A stretch of DNA of 64,000 nucleotides, taken from assembly GCF_900109045.1 (NCBI RefSeq), contig NZ_FNYL01000016.1, positions 124,001 to 188,000 on the forward strand. The letters run 5' to 3'. Made by a program: the position numbers and the translations under genes. Under the pieces are notes generated by a model, which worked only from the letters and a program-made list of their open reading frames with translations, did not search any database and was not told the DNA's origin. Source of the DNA: Dyadobacter sp. SG02. Lineage in GTDB: Bacteria; Bacteroidota; Bacteroidia; Cytophagales; Spirosomataceae. This document shows, piece after piece, positions 35,699 through 44,849 of this stretch. Position 1 is the first letter of the stretch. Every line of letters begins with the position of its first letter.

Positions 35699-37219
35699 AT
35701 GAAACTACCTTTCCTCCTGCTACCGCTCGGCCTGGCCCTCACGCTCCCGGCCGATGCGCAGAAAAAGACTTCGTCATTACCTGAATTTCAAATCAAAAAA
35801 TCTGAAACCGAGGCGCACATCCGCTTCCTCGCGGGTGACGAGCTCATGGGCAGGCGCACGGGCGAGCAGGGAAACTTCGTAGCGGCCCGCTACATTGCCG
35901 AGCAGTTCCGCAAACTGGGCGTGGTACCCGTGCCGGGCAACAGCGAAACCGGTACTTCGAGCTATTTCCAACGCGTACCCTTCGAAAAAATGGGCGCTAA
36001 CGGCACCGGCGAGATCGCCGCGGATGCCGAAATTATGAAAAGCGGCACCGACTGGATCTTGATGGCCGGCGACGCCGTGGATTTGAAAGCACCGATCGTT
36101 TACGCAAGTTACGGTCTGGAAAACGCGGCCAAGAGTTGGGACGATTATAAAGGCCTCGATGTAAAAGGTAAAATAATATTGGTTGAAAGCGGCACGCCGG
36201 AAACGCAGACGACCTCCGAGCTTTTCGCCACTTCTGCTGAAAAGCGCAAAATTGCCCAGGACAAAGGTGCTATTGCCGTGATCGAACTTTTCAATGCCGC
36301 CGTTCCCTGGAATGTGGTAAGCAAGTTTTTTGCAGGAGAAAAAATATCGTTGGCCGAAGGTAATGCCGCGAAATCTATCCCGCATGCCTGGGTAAATGGC
36401 AAGGAAGGCAAATTCGCGCGTGCATTGCGTGCTGCGAAAGAAGTTACTTTCAAAACTTCCGGCAGAGTTGCCAAACCTGTTTACAGTTACAATGTGGCCG
36501 GCTACATTCCCGGTTCGGACCCCAAACTGAAAGAAGAGTACATCCTGCTCTCCGCGCATTATGATCACGTGGGCGTAGGCAAGCAAGGCGGGCAGGCGTA
36601 CACGCCCGAGGACAGCATCTTCAACGGTGCACGCGACAATGCATTTGGCGTAACCGCATTGCTCACCGCCGCGGAAGCATTGGCCAAAAACCCACCGAAA
36701 CGCTCAATCGTCATCGTCGCGTTGACGGGCGAAGAGGTTGGCTTGCTGGGCAGCAAATATTATGCGTCACACCCGATCATGCCTTTGAACCAATGCATTT
36801 TCAATATGAATTCCGACGGCGCAGGTTACAATGATACCACCATCGTTTCGGTAATGGGCCTCGATCGTACGGGAGCACGTGTGGAAATCGAAGCCGCTTG
36901 CAAGGCATTCGGCCTGGGTGTTTTCGCTGATCCTTCACCGGAGCAGGGCCTCTTCGACCGTTCGGATAATGTCAGTTTTGCCAAAGAAGGCATTCCAGCG
37001 CCGACATTCACACCCGGCTTCAAGGAATTCAACGGGGATATCATGAAAAACTACCACCAGGTGACCGACCATCCCGAGACGGTAGATTTCAATTACCTGC
37101 TCAAATTCAGCCAGGCTTACACCTACGCGACACGCCTGATCGCCGACCGCAAAACCGCACCGCAATGGAGCGCGGGCGATAAATATGAGCCCGCCGCGAA
37201 GAAGTTATACGGGAAGTAA
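35699..37219 (+). CDS. secreted M28-family metallopeptidase
   Basis: A 506-residue exported aminopeptidase-like enzyme: signal peptide MKLPFLLLPLGLALTLPADAQ, a PA-like insert at about residues 120-260, and the M28 catalytic domain from about 270. Zinc ligands are seen in LLSAHYDHVGVG, NGARDNAFGVT, ALTGEEVGLLGS (general base and ligand), NMNSDGAG and NYHQVTDHPET. It probably degrades peptides in the periplasm or outside the cell. It faces a secreted S9 peptidase across a shared terminator. Confidence 0.92.
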   Translation: MKLPFLLLPLGLALTLPADAQKKTSSLPEFQIKKSETEAHIRFLAGDELMGRRTGEQGNFVAARYIAEQFRKLGVVPVPGNSETGTSSYFQRVPFEKMGANGTGEIAADAEIMKSGTDWILMAGDAVDLKAPIVYASYGLENAAKSWDDYKGLDVKGKIILVESGTPETQTTSELFATSAEKRKIAQDKGAIAVIELFNAAVPWNVVSKFFAGEKISLAEGNAAKSIPHAWVNGKEGKFARALRAAKEVTFKTSGRVAKPVYSYNVAGYIPGSDPKLKEEYILLSAHYDHVGVGKQGGQAYTPEDSIFNGARDNAFGVTALLTAAEALAKNPPKRSIVIVALTGEEVGLLGSKYYASHPIMPLNQCIFNMNSDGAGYNDTTIVSVMGLDRTGARVEIEAACKAFGLGVFADPSPEQGLFDRSDNVSFAKEGIPAPTFTPGFKEFNGDIMKNYHQVTDHPETVDFNYLLKFSQAYTYATRLIADRKTAPQWSAGDKYEPAAKKLYGK

Positions 37220-37243
37220 TTTTGCAGGCATTATGTCAAGAAA

Positions 37244-37274
37244 AACGCCCTTCGGAATGGTTCCGGAGGGCGTT
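37244..37274. terminator. bidirectional terminator between two peptidase genes
   Basis: Arms AACGCCCTTCGGAA (37244-37257) and TTCCGGAGGGCGTT (37261-37274) with one wobble and a 3-base loop; A run on the left side, so T run on the minus strand. Confidence 0.8.
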
Positions 37275-37303
37275 GTCTATTGTACATAATATCATTCCTA
37301 AAA

Positions 37304-39484
37304 TTACTTCGCTCCCGGAGGGCAGTTCTTTCTCAGATAATCCGTAAACAGCGACTGCAAGTGCCGCGAGGTGCCTTCGCCTTCGGAAATGCTGTGCGTA
37401 CGGTTCGGATAAGGCATAAACTGGAATACTTTATTAGCCCTGATCAGCTCATTGACGAGCATTTCGGCATTCTGGTAATGCACGTTATCGTCGCCCGTTC
37501 CATGGATGTATAGCAGGTTGCCGCGCAAATTTTTAGCATAGGTAATCGGTGACCCTTTCACAAAATCCTCCCGATTTTCCTGCGGAATACCCATGTAGCG
37601 TTCCTGATAAATGTTGTCGTAGGTGAGCTGATTAGCCACGGCGGCTACGGCAATACCGGTTTTGAAATGCTGCGGATACTGGAACAGCAGATTTAAAGTC
37701 GATGACCCGCCGCCGCTCCATCCGTGCACTGCCACTCGACTGGTGTCAATGAATGCATACTGTCTGAACATCGCAGTAGCAGCGCCATCCATGTCTTTGA
37801 TATTGATGCGGCCGATGTTGCGGTAGATCGCCTTGCGCCATTTGGCACCTTTGGGTGAAGGCGTGCCGCGGTTGTCCATGGAGGCGTAAATGTACCCGTC
37901 ATCGGCCATGCTGCCTGCGTACAAACGGTTTCTGCCCGTTCCCCAAACGTCTTTCACAGTACTTCCGGCTGCTTCGCCATACACCATGAATACGATCGGG
38001 TACTTCTTGCTCGCGTCGAAATTGGTAGGTTTCACCATCCACGCGTCGATCTCTACTCCCTCATCGGTCTTCACTTTAAAGAACTCGATATTCGCTTTCG
38101 ACGAGTTTATCTTGTCTTTGGACTGTGCGATGGAATTGTTTGGGTCGATAGAAGCGTGTTTAGGGAACGAAATCCATTCTACCAATGGCGATGTCTTCGC
38201 ATTCGAGAACTGATGACGCCCGAATTTGGCCAGCGGGGAAATGTCGTAGGCATGCGTTCCCGGCTGATCGGCCGGGGTAATGCGTACCGGTGTGCCTTTG
38301 CCGTCGAGCGTGGTTTTGTACAAGTAGCTTTGCGTCGCATTGTCGGGTGAGGCCATGAAATAGTAGGCATTGTTTTTCTCGTCGATGCGGACGGGGCTGA
38401 TCATATCAAAATTACCTGCGGTAATGAGCGTTTCCTTCTTGCCGTCGCGGCTCACGCGGTAGGTGTGGCGCCAGCCGTCTTTTTCACTTACCCACAAAAA
38501 CTCCTTACCGCCATTGATCCAGTCCCAGCCCATCGGATCGTTTTCCCAGCGGCTCTTGATATCGATCCAGGCTTCATCTTTTTCATTGTAAAAAGGTTTC
38601 GCGCTGCCGTCTGTTGTATTAATGTACAACAATGTGCTCTCGTTCTGCTTGCGGTTAAGCTGCTGGATCACGAGTTCGTTCGGCATACCCGACCATTCCA
38701 TGCGCGGAACGTAGGTATTTTGCGGGTCGCCGGGGATATTCATCCATTTGGTCTGCGCCGAAGCAATGTCCACCACACCGATTTTATAGGGAGAAGGCGT
38801 TTCACCCACTTTCGGATACTCCACCGGTACATTGAATGAATAAATGGAATCCGTCGTATTGATCATCAAAAAGTTGCGGATCTTACGGGCGTCGAGCTGC
38901 CAGTAGGCGATCGACTTGCTGTCGTCGCTCCAACGGAAACCGTCGCGGCAATCGAATTCTTCTTCGTATACCCAATCGAACGTCCCATTGATCACGCGAT
39001 CGGTTCCGTCGGTAGTAATTTGCTTCACCGCGCTGCTCGCGAGGTCCTCCACGTACACATTATGCTTGCTCACATATGCGACTTTCTTGCCGTCCGGCGA
39101 AAATTTTGCAAACATCAGCGACGATTCCGGCAAGCCTTTTCCGAGCTGCTTCAAAGTTTTGGCGGTAATGTCGTAAACCCAGTAGTCGCCGCGGGTATCG
39201 TATCGCCACACGCGTTTGGTATTGGCGTAAACCAGCACTTTATCTCCCGCTTTGCTGATGGAATAGCTCCGGATCGTCAACGGCGAGCCGCCTTGTGGTG
39301 TGAGCTGCGCGGATGAAACGATAATTTTCTCCTGATTGGCGGGCAATGTTACTTCCACGATCTGGCTATCACCGGCGTCGCGATAACCGCTACCGTCGGG
39401 CAGCCATTGAAATGTGTCGGGAATCTGCGCAAAAAGCTGAAAGGAAAGGATTGTTAATGAAAGTGTCCTGAATAATTGCTTCAT
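37304..39484 (-). CDS. S9 (dipeptidyl-peptidase IV type) serine peptidase
   Basis: A 726-residue exported peptidase: signal MKQLFRTLSLTILSFQLFAQ, a DPP-IV N-terminal beta-propeller (about 60-430, with the WVYEEEFDCRDGFRWSDDSK segment holding the Glu pair that anchors the substrate amino end), and an alpha/beta-hydrolase domain. The catalytic Ser is in VHGWSGGGSSTLNLLF, Asp in LLYIHGTGDDNVHYQN, His in YPNRTHSIS. It would release dipeptides from X-Pro or X-Ala N-termini in the periplasm. Monocistronic. Confidence 0.94.
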   Translation of the reverse strand: MKQLFRTLSLTILSFQLFAQIPDTFQWLPDGSGYRDAGDSQIVEVTLPANQEKIIVSSAQLTPQGGSPLTIRSYSISKAGDKVLVYANTKRVWRYDTRGDYWVYDITAKTLKQLGKGLPESSLMFAKFSPDGKKVAYVSKHNVYVEDLASSAVKQITTDGTDRVINGTFDWVYEEEFDCRDGFRWSDDSKSIAYWQLDARKIRNFLMINTTDSIYSFNVPVEYPKVGETPSPYKIGVVDIASAQTKWMNIPGDPQNTYVPRMEWSGMPNELVIQQLNRKQNESTLLYINTTDGSAKPFYNEKDEAWIDIKSRWENDPMGWDWINGGKEFLWVSEKDGWRHTYRVSRDGKKETLITAGNFDMISPVRIDEKNNAYYFMASPDNATQSYLYKTTLDGKGTPVRITPADQPGTHAYDISPLAKFGRHQFSNAKTSPLVEWISFPKHASIDPNNSIAQSKDKINSSKANIEFFKVKTDEGVEIDAWMVKPTNFDASKKYPIVFMVYGEAAGSTVKDVWGTGRNRLYAGSMADDGYIYASMDNRGTPSPKGAKWRKAIYRNIGRINIKDMDGAATAMFRQYAFIDTSRVAVHGWSGGGSSTLNLLFQYPQHFKTGIAVAAVANQLTYDNIYQERYMGIPQENREDFVKGSPITYAKNLRGNLLYIHGTGDDNVHYQNAEMLVNELIRANKVFQFMPYPNRTHSISEGEGTSRHLQSLFTDYLRKNCPPGAK

Positions 39485-39542
39485 CTGAGCTTTAAAAAAT
39501 TAGTACGACAACTATATACTCCATGCAATTTTAACATTTTAA

Positions 39543-39725
39543 TTAATCTTTTGCATCTTCACCGTCGTTTCCCTTTGATTTTGAGCGCCTTTGTTTTTTC
39601 AATGCCTCACTCAGTAAAAACTCGATCTGTCCGTTCAAACTGCGGAAATCCTGCTGTGCCCAGGTTTCGAGTTCCCGCAGCATATCAGGATTGATCCGCA
39701 AAACAAATGCTTTTTTCTCCGCCAT
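39543..39725 (-). CDS. small ribbon-helix-helix (Arc-like) protein
   Basis: A 60-residue basic protein: MAEKKAFVLRINPDMLRELE forms the beta strand and first helix of an Arc/MetJ fold, then AQQDFRSLNGQIEFLLSEAL the second helix, and a charged tail. RHH proteins bind DNA as dimers. It begins one base after the stop of the SPFH gene, so the two are co-transcribed. A regulatory role on its own operon is plausible: an inverted repeat lies at the operon start (40601-40636). Confidence 0.85.
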   Translation of the reverse strand: MAEKKAFVLRINPDMLRELETWAQQDFRSLNGQIEFLLSEALKKQRRSKSKGNDGEDAKD

Positions 39726-39726
39726 A

Positions 39727-40590
39727 TCATGGATACAAGGTTCCGGCGTTCAGTATGGGTGTCGCCGCTTTCTCACCGCACAAAACTACCAACAAATTAC
39801 TCACCATCGCGGCCTTGCGCTCCTCGTCAAGTTGGACAATACCCTTCTCCGAAAGCATGGCCAATGCCATATCCACCATTCCGACAGCGCCATTCACGAT
39901 CTGACGACGTGCCGCTACGACCGCCGATGCCTGCTGGCGTTGCAGCATCGCACCCGCAATCTCGGGCGCATAGGCAAGGTGACTGATCCGCGATTCGAGG
40001 ACATCGATGCCGGCCCGGCTCAAACGTTCCGTCAACTCCGCTTCGAGCATTTCGTTTATTTTACCGCTACCATCTCGCAAAGTCACTTCCTGAATATCCG
40101 CTTCTTCATCTTCCATCGAATCGTAAGCATAAATACCCGCCAAATGCCGCACCGCCGCTTCCGACTGGATTTCCACATATTTTACATAATCATCCACTTC
40201 AAAAGAAGACTTGGCCGTATCGCCCACGCGCCACACGACCACCGCCGCGATTTCGATGGGGTTACCGAGCTTGTCGTTCACTTTCAGTTTCTGGCCGTTG
40301 AGGTTCCTCGCGCGGAGGCTGATCTTTTTCCTACGGAACAGCGGGTTTACCCAGCGGAGACCATTCTGCTTCATGGTACCCATATAATCTCCGAAAAATG
40401 TGGTCACGACGGCTTCGTTCGGGTTAATCACTGTGAGCCCGATGAGGATGACAAATCCGGTAACGCCGGTGACGAGCCCTGTAACAGGACTGCCTCCATT
40501 AATCGCATATACAATGCCGCCAAATAGCAGCGCCAGGCCTATCACAAACAGCAGATAGCCAGAGATGGAGCGTAATTCTTTTTCGATCAT
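39727..40590 (-). CDS. SPFH/band-7 domain membrane protein
   Basis: A 287-residue protein with two N-terminal membrane helices (YLLFVIGLALLFGGIVYAI and a second one rich in Gly/Val/Ile, LVTGVTGFVILIGLTVI) followed by the SPFH domain (EAVVTTFFGDYMGTMKQNGL, NLNGQKLKVNDKLGNPIEIA, VVVWRVGDTAKSSFEVDDYV) and a coiled-coil-like end. Stomatin-type proteins form membrane scaffolds. It is first in a two-gene operon with an Arc-like protein one base downstream. Confidence 0.9.
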   Translation of the reverse strand: MIEKELRSISGYLLFVIGLALLFGGIVYAINGGSPVTGLVTGVTGFVILIGLTVINPNEAVVTTFFGDYMGTMKQNGLRWVNPLFRRKKISLRARNLNGQKLKVNDKLGNPIEIAAVVVWRVGDTAKSSFEVDDYVKYVEIQSEAAVRHLAGIYAYDSMEDEEADIQEVTLRDGSGKINEMLEAELTERLSRAGIDVLESRISHLAYAPEIAGAMLQRQQASAVVAARRQIVNGAVGMVDMALAMLSEKGIVQLDEERKAAMVSNLLVVLCGEKAATPILNAGTLYP

Positions 40591-40600
40591 AGTTGGTTTA

Positions 40601-40636
40601 GTTTGATATTAAATTGATATCACAATATTATCAAAC
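40601..40636. promoter_or_regulatory. inverted repeat upstream of the SPFH-RHH operon
   Basis: Arms GTTTGATA (40601-40608) and TATCAAAC (40629-40636); the interior contains another GATATC. It sits 10 bases before the SPFH ATG and could be an operator. Confidence 0.45.
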
Positions 40637-40665
40637 TCCGCGCAACTTCCTAATGCATTTGGGAC

Positions 40666-40701
40666 AAAAAAATTCCCGGAACCTGTGACTGGCTCCGGGA
40701 A
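40666..40701 (-). terminator. terminator of the TonB-like gene
   Basis: Arms TTCCCGGA (40673-40680) and TCCGGGAA (40694-40701); on the minus strand seven T follow. Confidence 0.85.
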
Positions 40702-40721
40702 GTGATGAATGGTGATAGTGA

Positions 40722-42182
40722 TCATCGTAAGACCACTCCTGCCAGCTGAAAATTAATCGGAACATTGTATTTAACCCTCACTTTCTGGCCCCGCATTTCA
40801 CCAGGGCTCCATTTGCCATTCATTAGCTTTACAACGCGAAGCGCTTCCTCGTCCAGACCATAACCAACCCGCTTCTCGACTCTATATTCACACATTGAAC
40901 CGTCTTCACAAACCACGAATGAAAGCATTACGCGTCCTGCAACGCCGCTGCGTGCTGCATTAATAGGATATTTGATGTTCATCGCCAGAAACTTGTAAAA
41001 CTCTTTGATCCCGCCCTTGAATTCAGGTTGAGCTCTCGGTTGGCTATATTCAGCTTTTATGCCATTAACCCAGGAAACGCCGGTCTTAAATTGGCCCAGA
41101 TCATACCCTTCCTCATAATATCGCGTACTATCGGCCAGCTTTCCGATCCATTTGCCATCTTTAATACCATTCACCACTCTTCCTTCCTCAAAAAGCCATT
41201 TGCCGTCCGGAGTTTCTCCAACCGCTCTCCAATACCCCTCGCCGTTTTTCACATATTGCGCGCCATCCGGCCCCCAGGCGTTCAACAGAAAGGGCTCTTC
41301 TTTCACGCCCATTTTATTAACAGGGAAATCCCTGTGGGCCCTTATTTGTCCATTTGGGTCCCAATAAACATCGGTGACCAGTGAGTCTGTCAGCAACTGC
41401 TGGCGCCTGACCATGCCATTCAAATCATAATCCTTGATAAGGTATGCTTTCCCATCTACACCATATTCGGCGTACGACAACACGCGCCCTTCGGAATCGA
41501 ATGTGGCTTCGGTAGCGTGGCTGGCTTCATTGTAATCCCGCGCGGAAATGTGGTAAGCGGTAATCGAATCCGCATCCGGGTTTACAAAGCGCGATTTGTA
41601 GCGTATCTCCTTCTTTACAAATTTCGCCTCGCCTAGCCGCTTCCACTTTTTACCTTTCGATTCTTCGTAAGCCACGTCGCCGGCTACGAATCCACGTTCG
41701 TCCACGGGCGTGGTCCTCCTGTATTGGGCACGCGCCGAATCTATTGGCACAAATGCTTCATTAAAATAATCTATGAAAGCATGCCTGGCTTCCTGGTAGG
41801 TAGCTTTGGCGTCTGCCTTGAATGTTACGGGAAAAAAGATCGTCTGCCGGACATGTTGCCCGCCCAGCATGGCGGGCTTCCAGGCTTTGTACATCGCCAG
41901 TACCTTCACGGCGGCCGCATTACACAGGGTATCTATCCCACGCGTCACCTCGATGTTGCTCATGCTGCCGTCGGGCTGCACCACGCCTTTGAGATACACC
42001 CGTCCATTTACGCCTTTTATTGAGCTTTGAAAAGGAATTTGAAGGTTGGAGCTAATAAATTGGTTTAGAACCGTCAATCCGCCCGCCGGCTCGGCCTGTT
42101 TCTCCACTTCATGCGGCAAGTAGACTTGCTGTGCGAATGCCTGTACAGCGGAAAACAACAATAGAGTGAGTAGTTTTTTCAT
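40722..42182 (-). CDS. energy-transducer-like protein with two TonB C-terminal domains
   Basis: A 486-residue secreted protein: signal peptide MKKLLTLLLFSAVQAFAQ, a first TonB-like domain at about 30-135 (VNGRVYLKGVVQPDGSMSNI, then WKPAMLGGQHVRQTIFFPVTF), a middle part with MORN-like repeats (EEGYDLGQFKTG, KDGKWIGKLADST), and a second TonB domain at about 390-480 (AGRVMLSFVVCEDGSMCEYR, WSPGEMRGQKVRVKYNVPI). There is no N-terminal inner-membrane anchor like true TonB, so it may not transmit energy. Role unknown. Confidence 0.82.
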   Translation of the reverse strand: MKKLLTLLLFSAVQAFAQQVYLPHEVEKQAEPAGGLTVLNQFISSNLQIPFQSSIKGVNGRVYLKGVVQPDGSMSNIEVTRGIDTLCNAAAVKVLAMYKAWKPAMLGGQHVRQTIFFPVTFKADAKATYQEARHAFIDYFNEAFVPIDSARAQYRRTTPVDERGFVAGDVAYEESKGKKWKRLGEAKFVKKEIRYKSRFVNPDADSITAYHISARDYNEASHATEATFDSEGRVLSYAEYGVDGKAYLIKDYDLNGMVRRQQLLTDSLVTDVYWDPNGQIRAHRDFPVNKMGVKEEPFLLNAWGPDGAQYVKNGEGYWRAVGETPDGKWLFEEGRVVNGIKDGKWIGKLADSTRYYEEGYDLGQFKTGVSWVNGIKAEYSQPRAQPEFKGGIKEFYKFLAMNIKYPINAARSGVAGRVMLSFVVCEDGSMCEYRVEKRVGYGLDEEALRVVKLMNGKWSPGEMRGQKVRVKYNVPINFQLAGVVLR

Positions 42183-42231
42183 TAGAGTTGATGAGTTAAG
42201 CCAACAGTAAAAATGCTGTTTTTCTTTTAAA

Positions 42232-42263
42232 TAAACTTATAGTTACTCTGCAAATATTTCAAA
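42232..42263 (-). promoter_or_regulatory. candidate promoter of the TonB-like gene
   Basis: On the minus strand TTTG, 20 bases, TAAGTTTA (7 of 8 to TAnnTTTG), about 50 bases before the ATG at 42182. Confidence 0.35.
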
Positions 42264-42355
42264 ATTGGATTGTAGAAGTAGTTTTTAGTACAAACTTAAC
42301 CTACTGATAACCTGCGAATAATATGTAGTTAATATAAAATGAGAAAATTTGTATC

Positions 42356-43222
42356 ATGGGAGATACAACTCACTTTCGGACTATCATCATTTCTGACGTT
42401 CACCTCGGAGCAGGAGGATCGAAGGCAGAAGAGGTCACCAATTTCCTGAAAAGCTATACCTGCAAAAAGCTTATCCTGAATGGCGACATTATCGACGCGT
42501 GGCAACTGAAAAAGTATGGTGTGTGGAAGCGCAAGCATACGCTGTTTTTCAAACGCGTGCTGAAAATGATAGAGGACAACAAAACGAAAGTGATCTACAT
42601 CCGCGGTAACCACGACGATTTCCTCGATCAGATCATCCCACTCCGCCTCGGCAAGCATTTCCAGATCCGCAAAGATTATATACTAACTTCCGGCACACAG
42701 CGATTCTACGTTACCCATGGCGACGTTTTCGACTCTATTACCACGCATTTGAAGTGGCTGGCCTACCTCGGCGATATCGGGTATACGTTTCTGTTGTGGG
42801 TTAATAAATTTTACAATAAATATCGCGCATGGCGCGGTCTCTCCTATTACTCTTTGTCTCAACGTGTGAAACAGTCGGTGAAAATGGCTGTGAACTACAT
42901 GACGGATTTTGAAGAGAAACTTACCGAGCTCGCCCGTTCGCGTAGCTGCGACGGCGTGATCTGCGGGCACATTCACCACCCGGCGATCCGCGAAATCGAT
43001 GGTATCAAATACATGAATTCCGGCGACTGGGTCGAGACCCTGAGCGCGCTGGTAGAGGATTTCGATGGCAACTGGAGCCTGCTCTATTACGACCAGCAGG
43101 AGATCGTCGAAAAGCCTGTAAAAAAAACGAGTACCAAAAAAGTCGTTGAAAACTTCCCCAGCCTCGAAAAGCAGGTGGCGTTCACCGGTTTTCTGACGGG
43201 GCGGAATCAGCGCTATCTATAA
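42356..43222 (+). CDS. LpxH-like metallophosphoesterase
   Basis: A 288-residue calcineurin-type phosphoesterase. Metal-binding motifs appear in order: ISDVHLGAGG, LNGDIIDAWQLK, IYIRGNHDDFL, YVTHGDVFDSI and CDGVICGHIHHPA. The family includes UDP-2,3-diacylglucosamine hydrolase (lipid A synthesis), but this subgroup is often of unknown substrate. Its stop is followed 2 bases later by a glycosyltransferase gene, suggesting a joint role in envelope glycolipid synthesis (inference). Confidence 0.88.
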   Translation: MGDTTHFRTIIISDVHLGAGGSKAEEVTNFLKSYTCKKLILNGDIIDAWQLKKYGVWKRKHTLFFKRVLKMIEDNKTKVIYIRGNHDDFLDQIIPLRLGKHFQIRKDYILTSGTQRFYVTHGDVFDSITTHLKWLAYLGDIGYTFLLWVNKFYNKYRAWRGLSYYSLSQRVKQSVKMAVNYMTDFEEKLTELARSRSCDGVICGHIHHPAIREIDGIKYMNSGDWVETLSALVEDFDGNWSLLYYDQQEIVEKPVKKTSTKKVVENFPSLEKQVAFTGFLTGRNQRYL

Positions 43223-43224
43223 TC

Positions 43225-44346
43225 ATGAGAATTCTTTTTCTGGTTCAGGGAGAAGGCCGGGGGCATTTGACGCAAGCCATTTCGCTCGGCCAGGTTTTGC
43301 GTGGCGCAGGACATAAGGTAGTGGGCGCGATGGTGGGAACATCTCCGGGCCGGAATATCCCCTCGTTTTTCCAGGAGCAGCTCTTCGCGCCGGTGCATCA
43401 TTTTGCAGCGCCTAATATCATTTACAAGGCGCAAGGCGGCGGCATGAATGTGGGTCGTACCATTGCCACGCACCTCGCGCATTTGCCCAAATACCTAAAA
43501 AGCCTGCACCGCATTCACGAAACGGTAAAGCAGATCAACCCCGACCTGATCGTCAGTTTTTATGATACTTACGGCGGGCTGTATAATATGATTTACCGCT
43601 CGGGCATTCCAATGGTTTGCATTGCGCACCAGTACCTTTTGCTTCATCCTAAGTTCATTTTTCCCGAAAACAGTCGGGTAAACCAGTTCCTGATCAACCT
43701 CAACTCGAAGGCGACGTCGTGGCTTTCGGCGAATCGGCTTGCATTGTCGTTCCGCGAAATGCCTTCTGCCCCCGAGCTGAAAATTACGGTGGTACCACCA
43801 TTGCTACGCAAGGAGGTTACCCGGCTTATTCCGCAGAAAGGCTCATTTATACTCGTTTACATGACGCACCACAGCCTGAGCTCGCAGGTGATCGACTGGC
43901 ATTTGAAACACAAGGATGTGCAGTTGCATTGCTTTTGGGACAATGCGGATGCTTCGGAAGAATTTGTTTTTGACAGTACCCTTACTTTCCACCAGATCAA
44001 CAGCGAAAAATACCTGCGGATGCTCGCTACCTGCCGCGCGTTGGTGACGACAGCTGGTTTCGAATCAGTTTGCGAGGCTATGTATTTGGGGAAACCCGTG
44101 ATGATGGTGCCGGTTCCGAACCATTTCGAGCAGGAATGCAATGCGATCGACGGGGTGATATCCGGTGCGGGAGTTATGTCCAGGTCGTTCGATCTATCGG
44201 TGATTTTTGATTATCTGCCGAAGCATATCGACCAGTCGGAGAAATTCAGGAACTGGTACAACCGTGGGCATCAGCTATTTGTGCGGGAAATTGCGGAATT
44301 CGAAAAATCAATCAATATCAGGCGGAAAATGCAGTCGGAAATCTGA
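43225..44346 (+). CDS. glycosyltransferase, GT28-like
   Basis: A 373-residue GT-B glycosyltransferase. The N-terminal domain starts MRILFLVQGEGRGHLTQAIS, the glycine-rich acceptor loop typical for MurG/MGDG-synthase-like enzymes; the C-terminal donor site reads LVTTAGFESVCEAMYLGKPV followed by MVPVPNHFEQECNAI. It should transfer a sugar from a nucleotide donor to a lipid or lipid-linked acceptor. Translationally linked (2-base gap) to the LpxH-like phosphatase. Confidence 0.9.
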   Translation: MRILFLVQGEGRGHLTQAISLGQVLRGAGHKVVGAMVGTSPGRNIPSFFQEQLFAPVHHFAAPNIIYKAQGGGMNVGRTIATHLAHLPKYLKSLHRIHETVKQINPDLIVSFYDTYGGLYNMIYRSGIPMVCIAHQYLLLHPKFIFPENSRVNQFLINLNSKATSWLSANRLALSFREMPSAPELKITVVPPLLRKEVTRLIPQKGSFILVYMTHHSLSSQVIDWHLKHKDVQLHCFWDNADASEEFVFDSTLTFHQINSEKYLRMLATCRALVTTAGFESVCEAMYLGKPVMMVPVPNHFEQECNAIDGVISGAGVMSRSFDLSVIFDYLPKHIDQSEKFRNWYNRGHQLFVREIAEFEKSINIRRKMQSEI

Positions 44347-44365
44347 CATCCTCCGCCTGAGTACT

Positions 44366-44836
44366 TCATTTATCCTTTTTGAACACAAGCTGTTCGGGGT
44401 TTTGGTCGAATTTAAGGATCAATTTGTCGGACAAAACGGAATAGTTTCCCTTACCTCCCGCAGAATCCGACGGAAACCATGCTTTCCGGCTCCATTCCGG
44501 CTCGCCTACCTTGCTTCCCCCAAAGCTGGTTATCTTGAAAGTACAGTCCGAGCCGAGTGTATATGCCCCGCTGACGGTATTCACGAAGGTATGGCCCGAA
44601 ATCGTCCCGCTTTTCTGATCATCTGAAAAGGTAAATACAACACTCTTACCGCTGATTTCGGGGTCCGTGTCCACCACACCAGTGGCAGTATTCTGAAAGT
44701 AATCCAGCCGCCACGTACCTTTCAACGAGCCGATTTGCGAACAAGGCGGAGGCTCGCAACAAATCCTGCCTCCGCAGTCAAATGCAGTCAATGCAACTAA
44801 AATGCAGCAGGCCAATAGATAGGTAATTCTTTTCAT
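44366..44836 (-). CDS. lipocalin-like lipoprotein, third gene of a surface cassette
   Basis: A 156-residue cysteine-rich lipoprotein. The signal ends near LVALTAFDCGG; CCEPPPC follows. The rest is a beta-rich domain with LKGTWRLDYFQNTATG and LGSDCTFKITSFGG, then the end DKLILKFDQNPEQLVFKK, resembling lipocalin-like or META-type small domains. It follows an outer membrane protein gene by 13 bases and an LVIVD lipoprotein gene before that. Function unknown; surface location inferred. Confidence 0.78.
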   Translation of the reverse strand: MKRITYLLACCILVALTAFDCGGRICCEPPPCSQIGSLKGTWRLDYFQNTATGVVDTDPEISGKSVVFTFSDDQKSGTISGHTFVNTVSGAYTLGSDCTFKITSFGGSKVGEPEWSRKAWFPSDSAGGKGNYSVLSDKLILKFDQNPEQLVFKKDK

Positions 44837-44849
44837 GACTGATATATTT

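Noticed and set aside
39691..40527. 278-codon open frame opposite the SPFH gene
   Set aside because: The minus strand carries a recognisable SPFH domain; this frame is low-information and lacks motifs.
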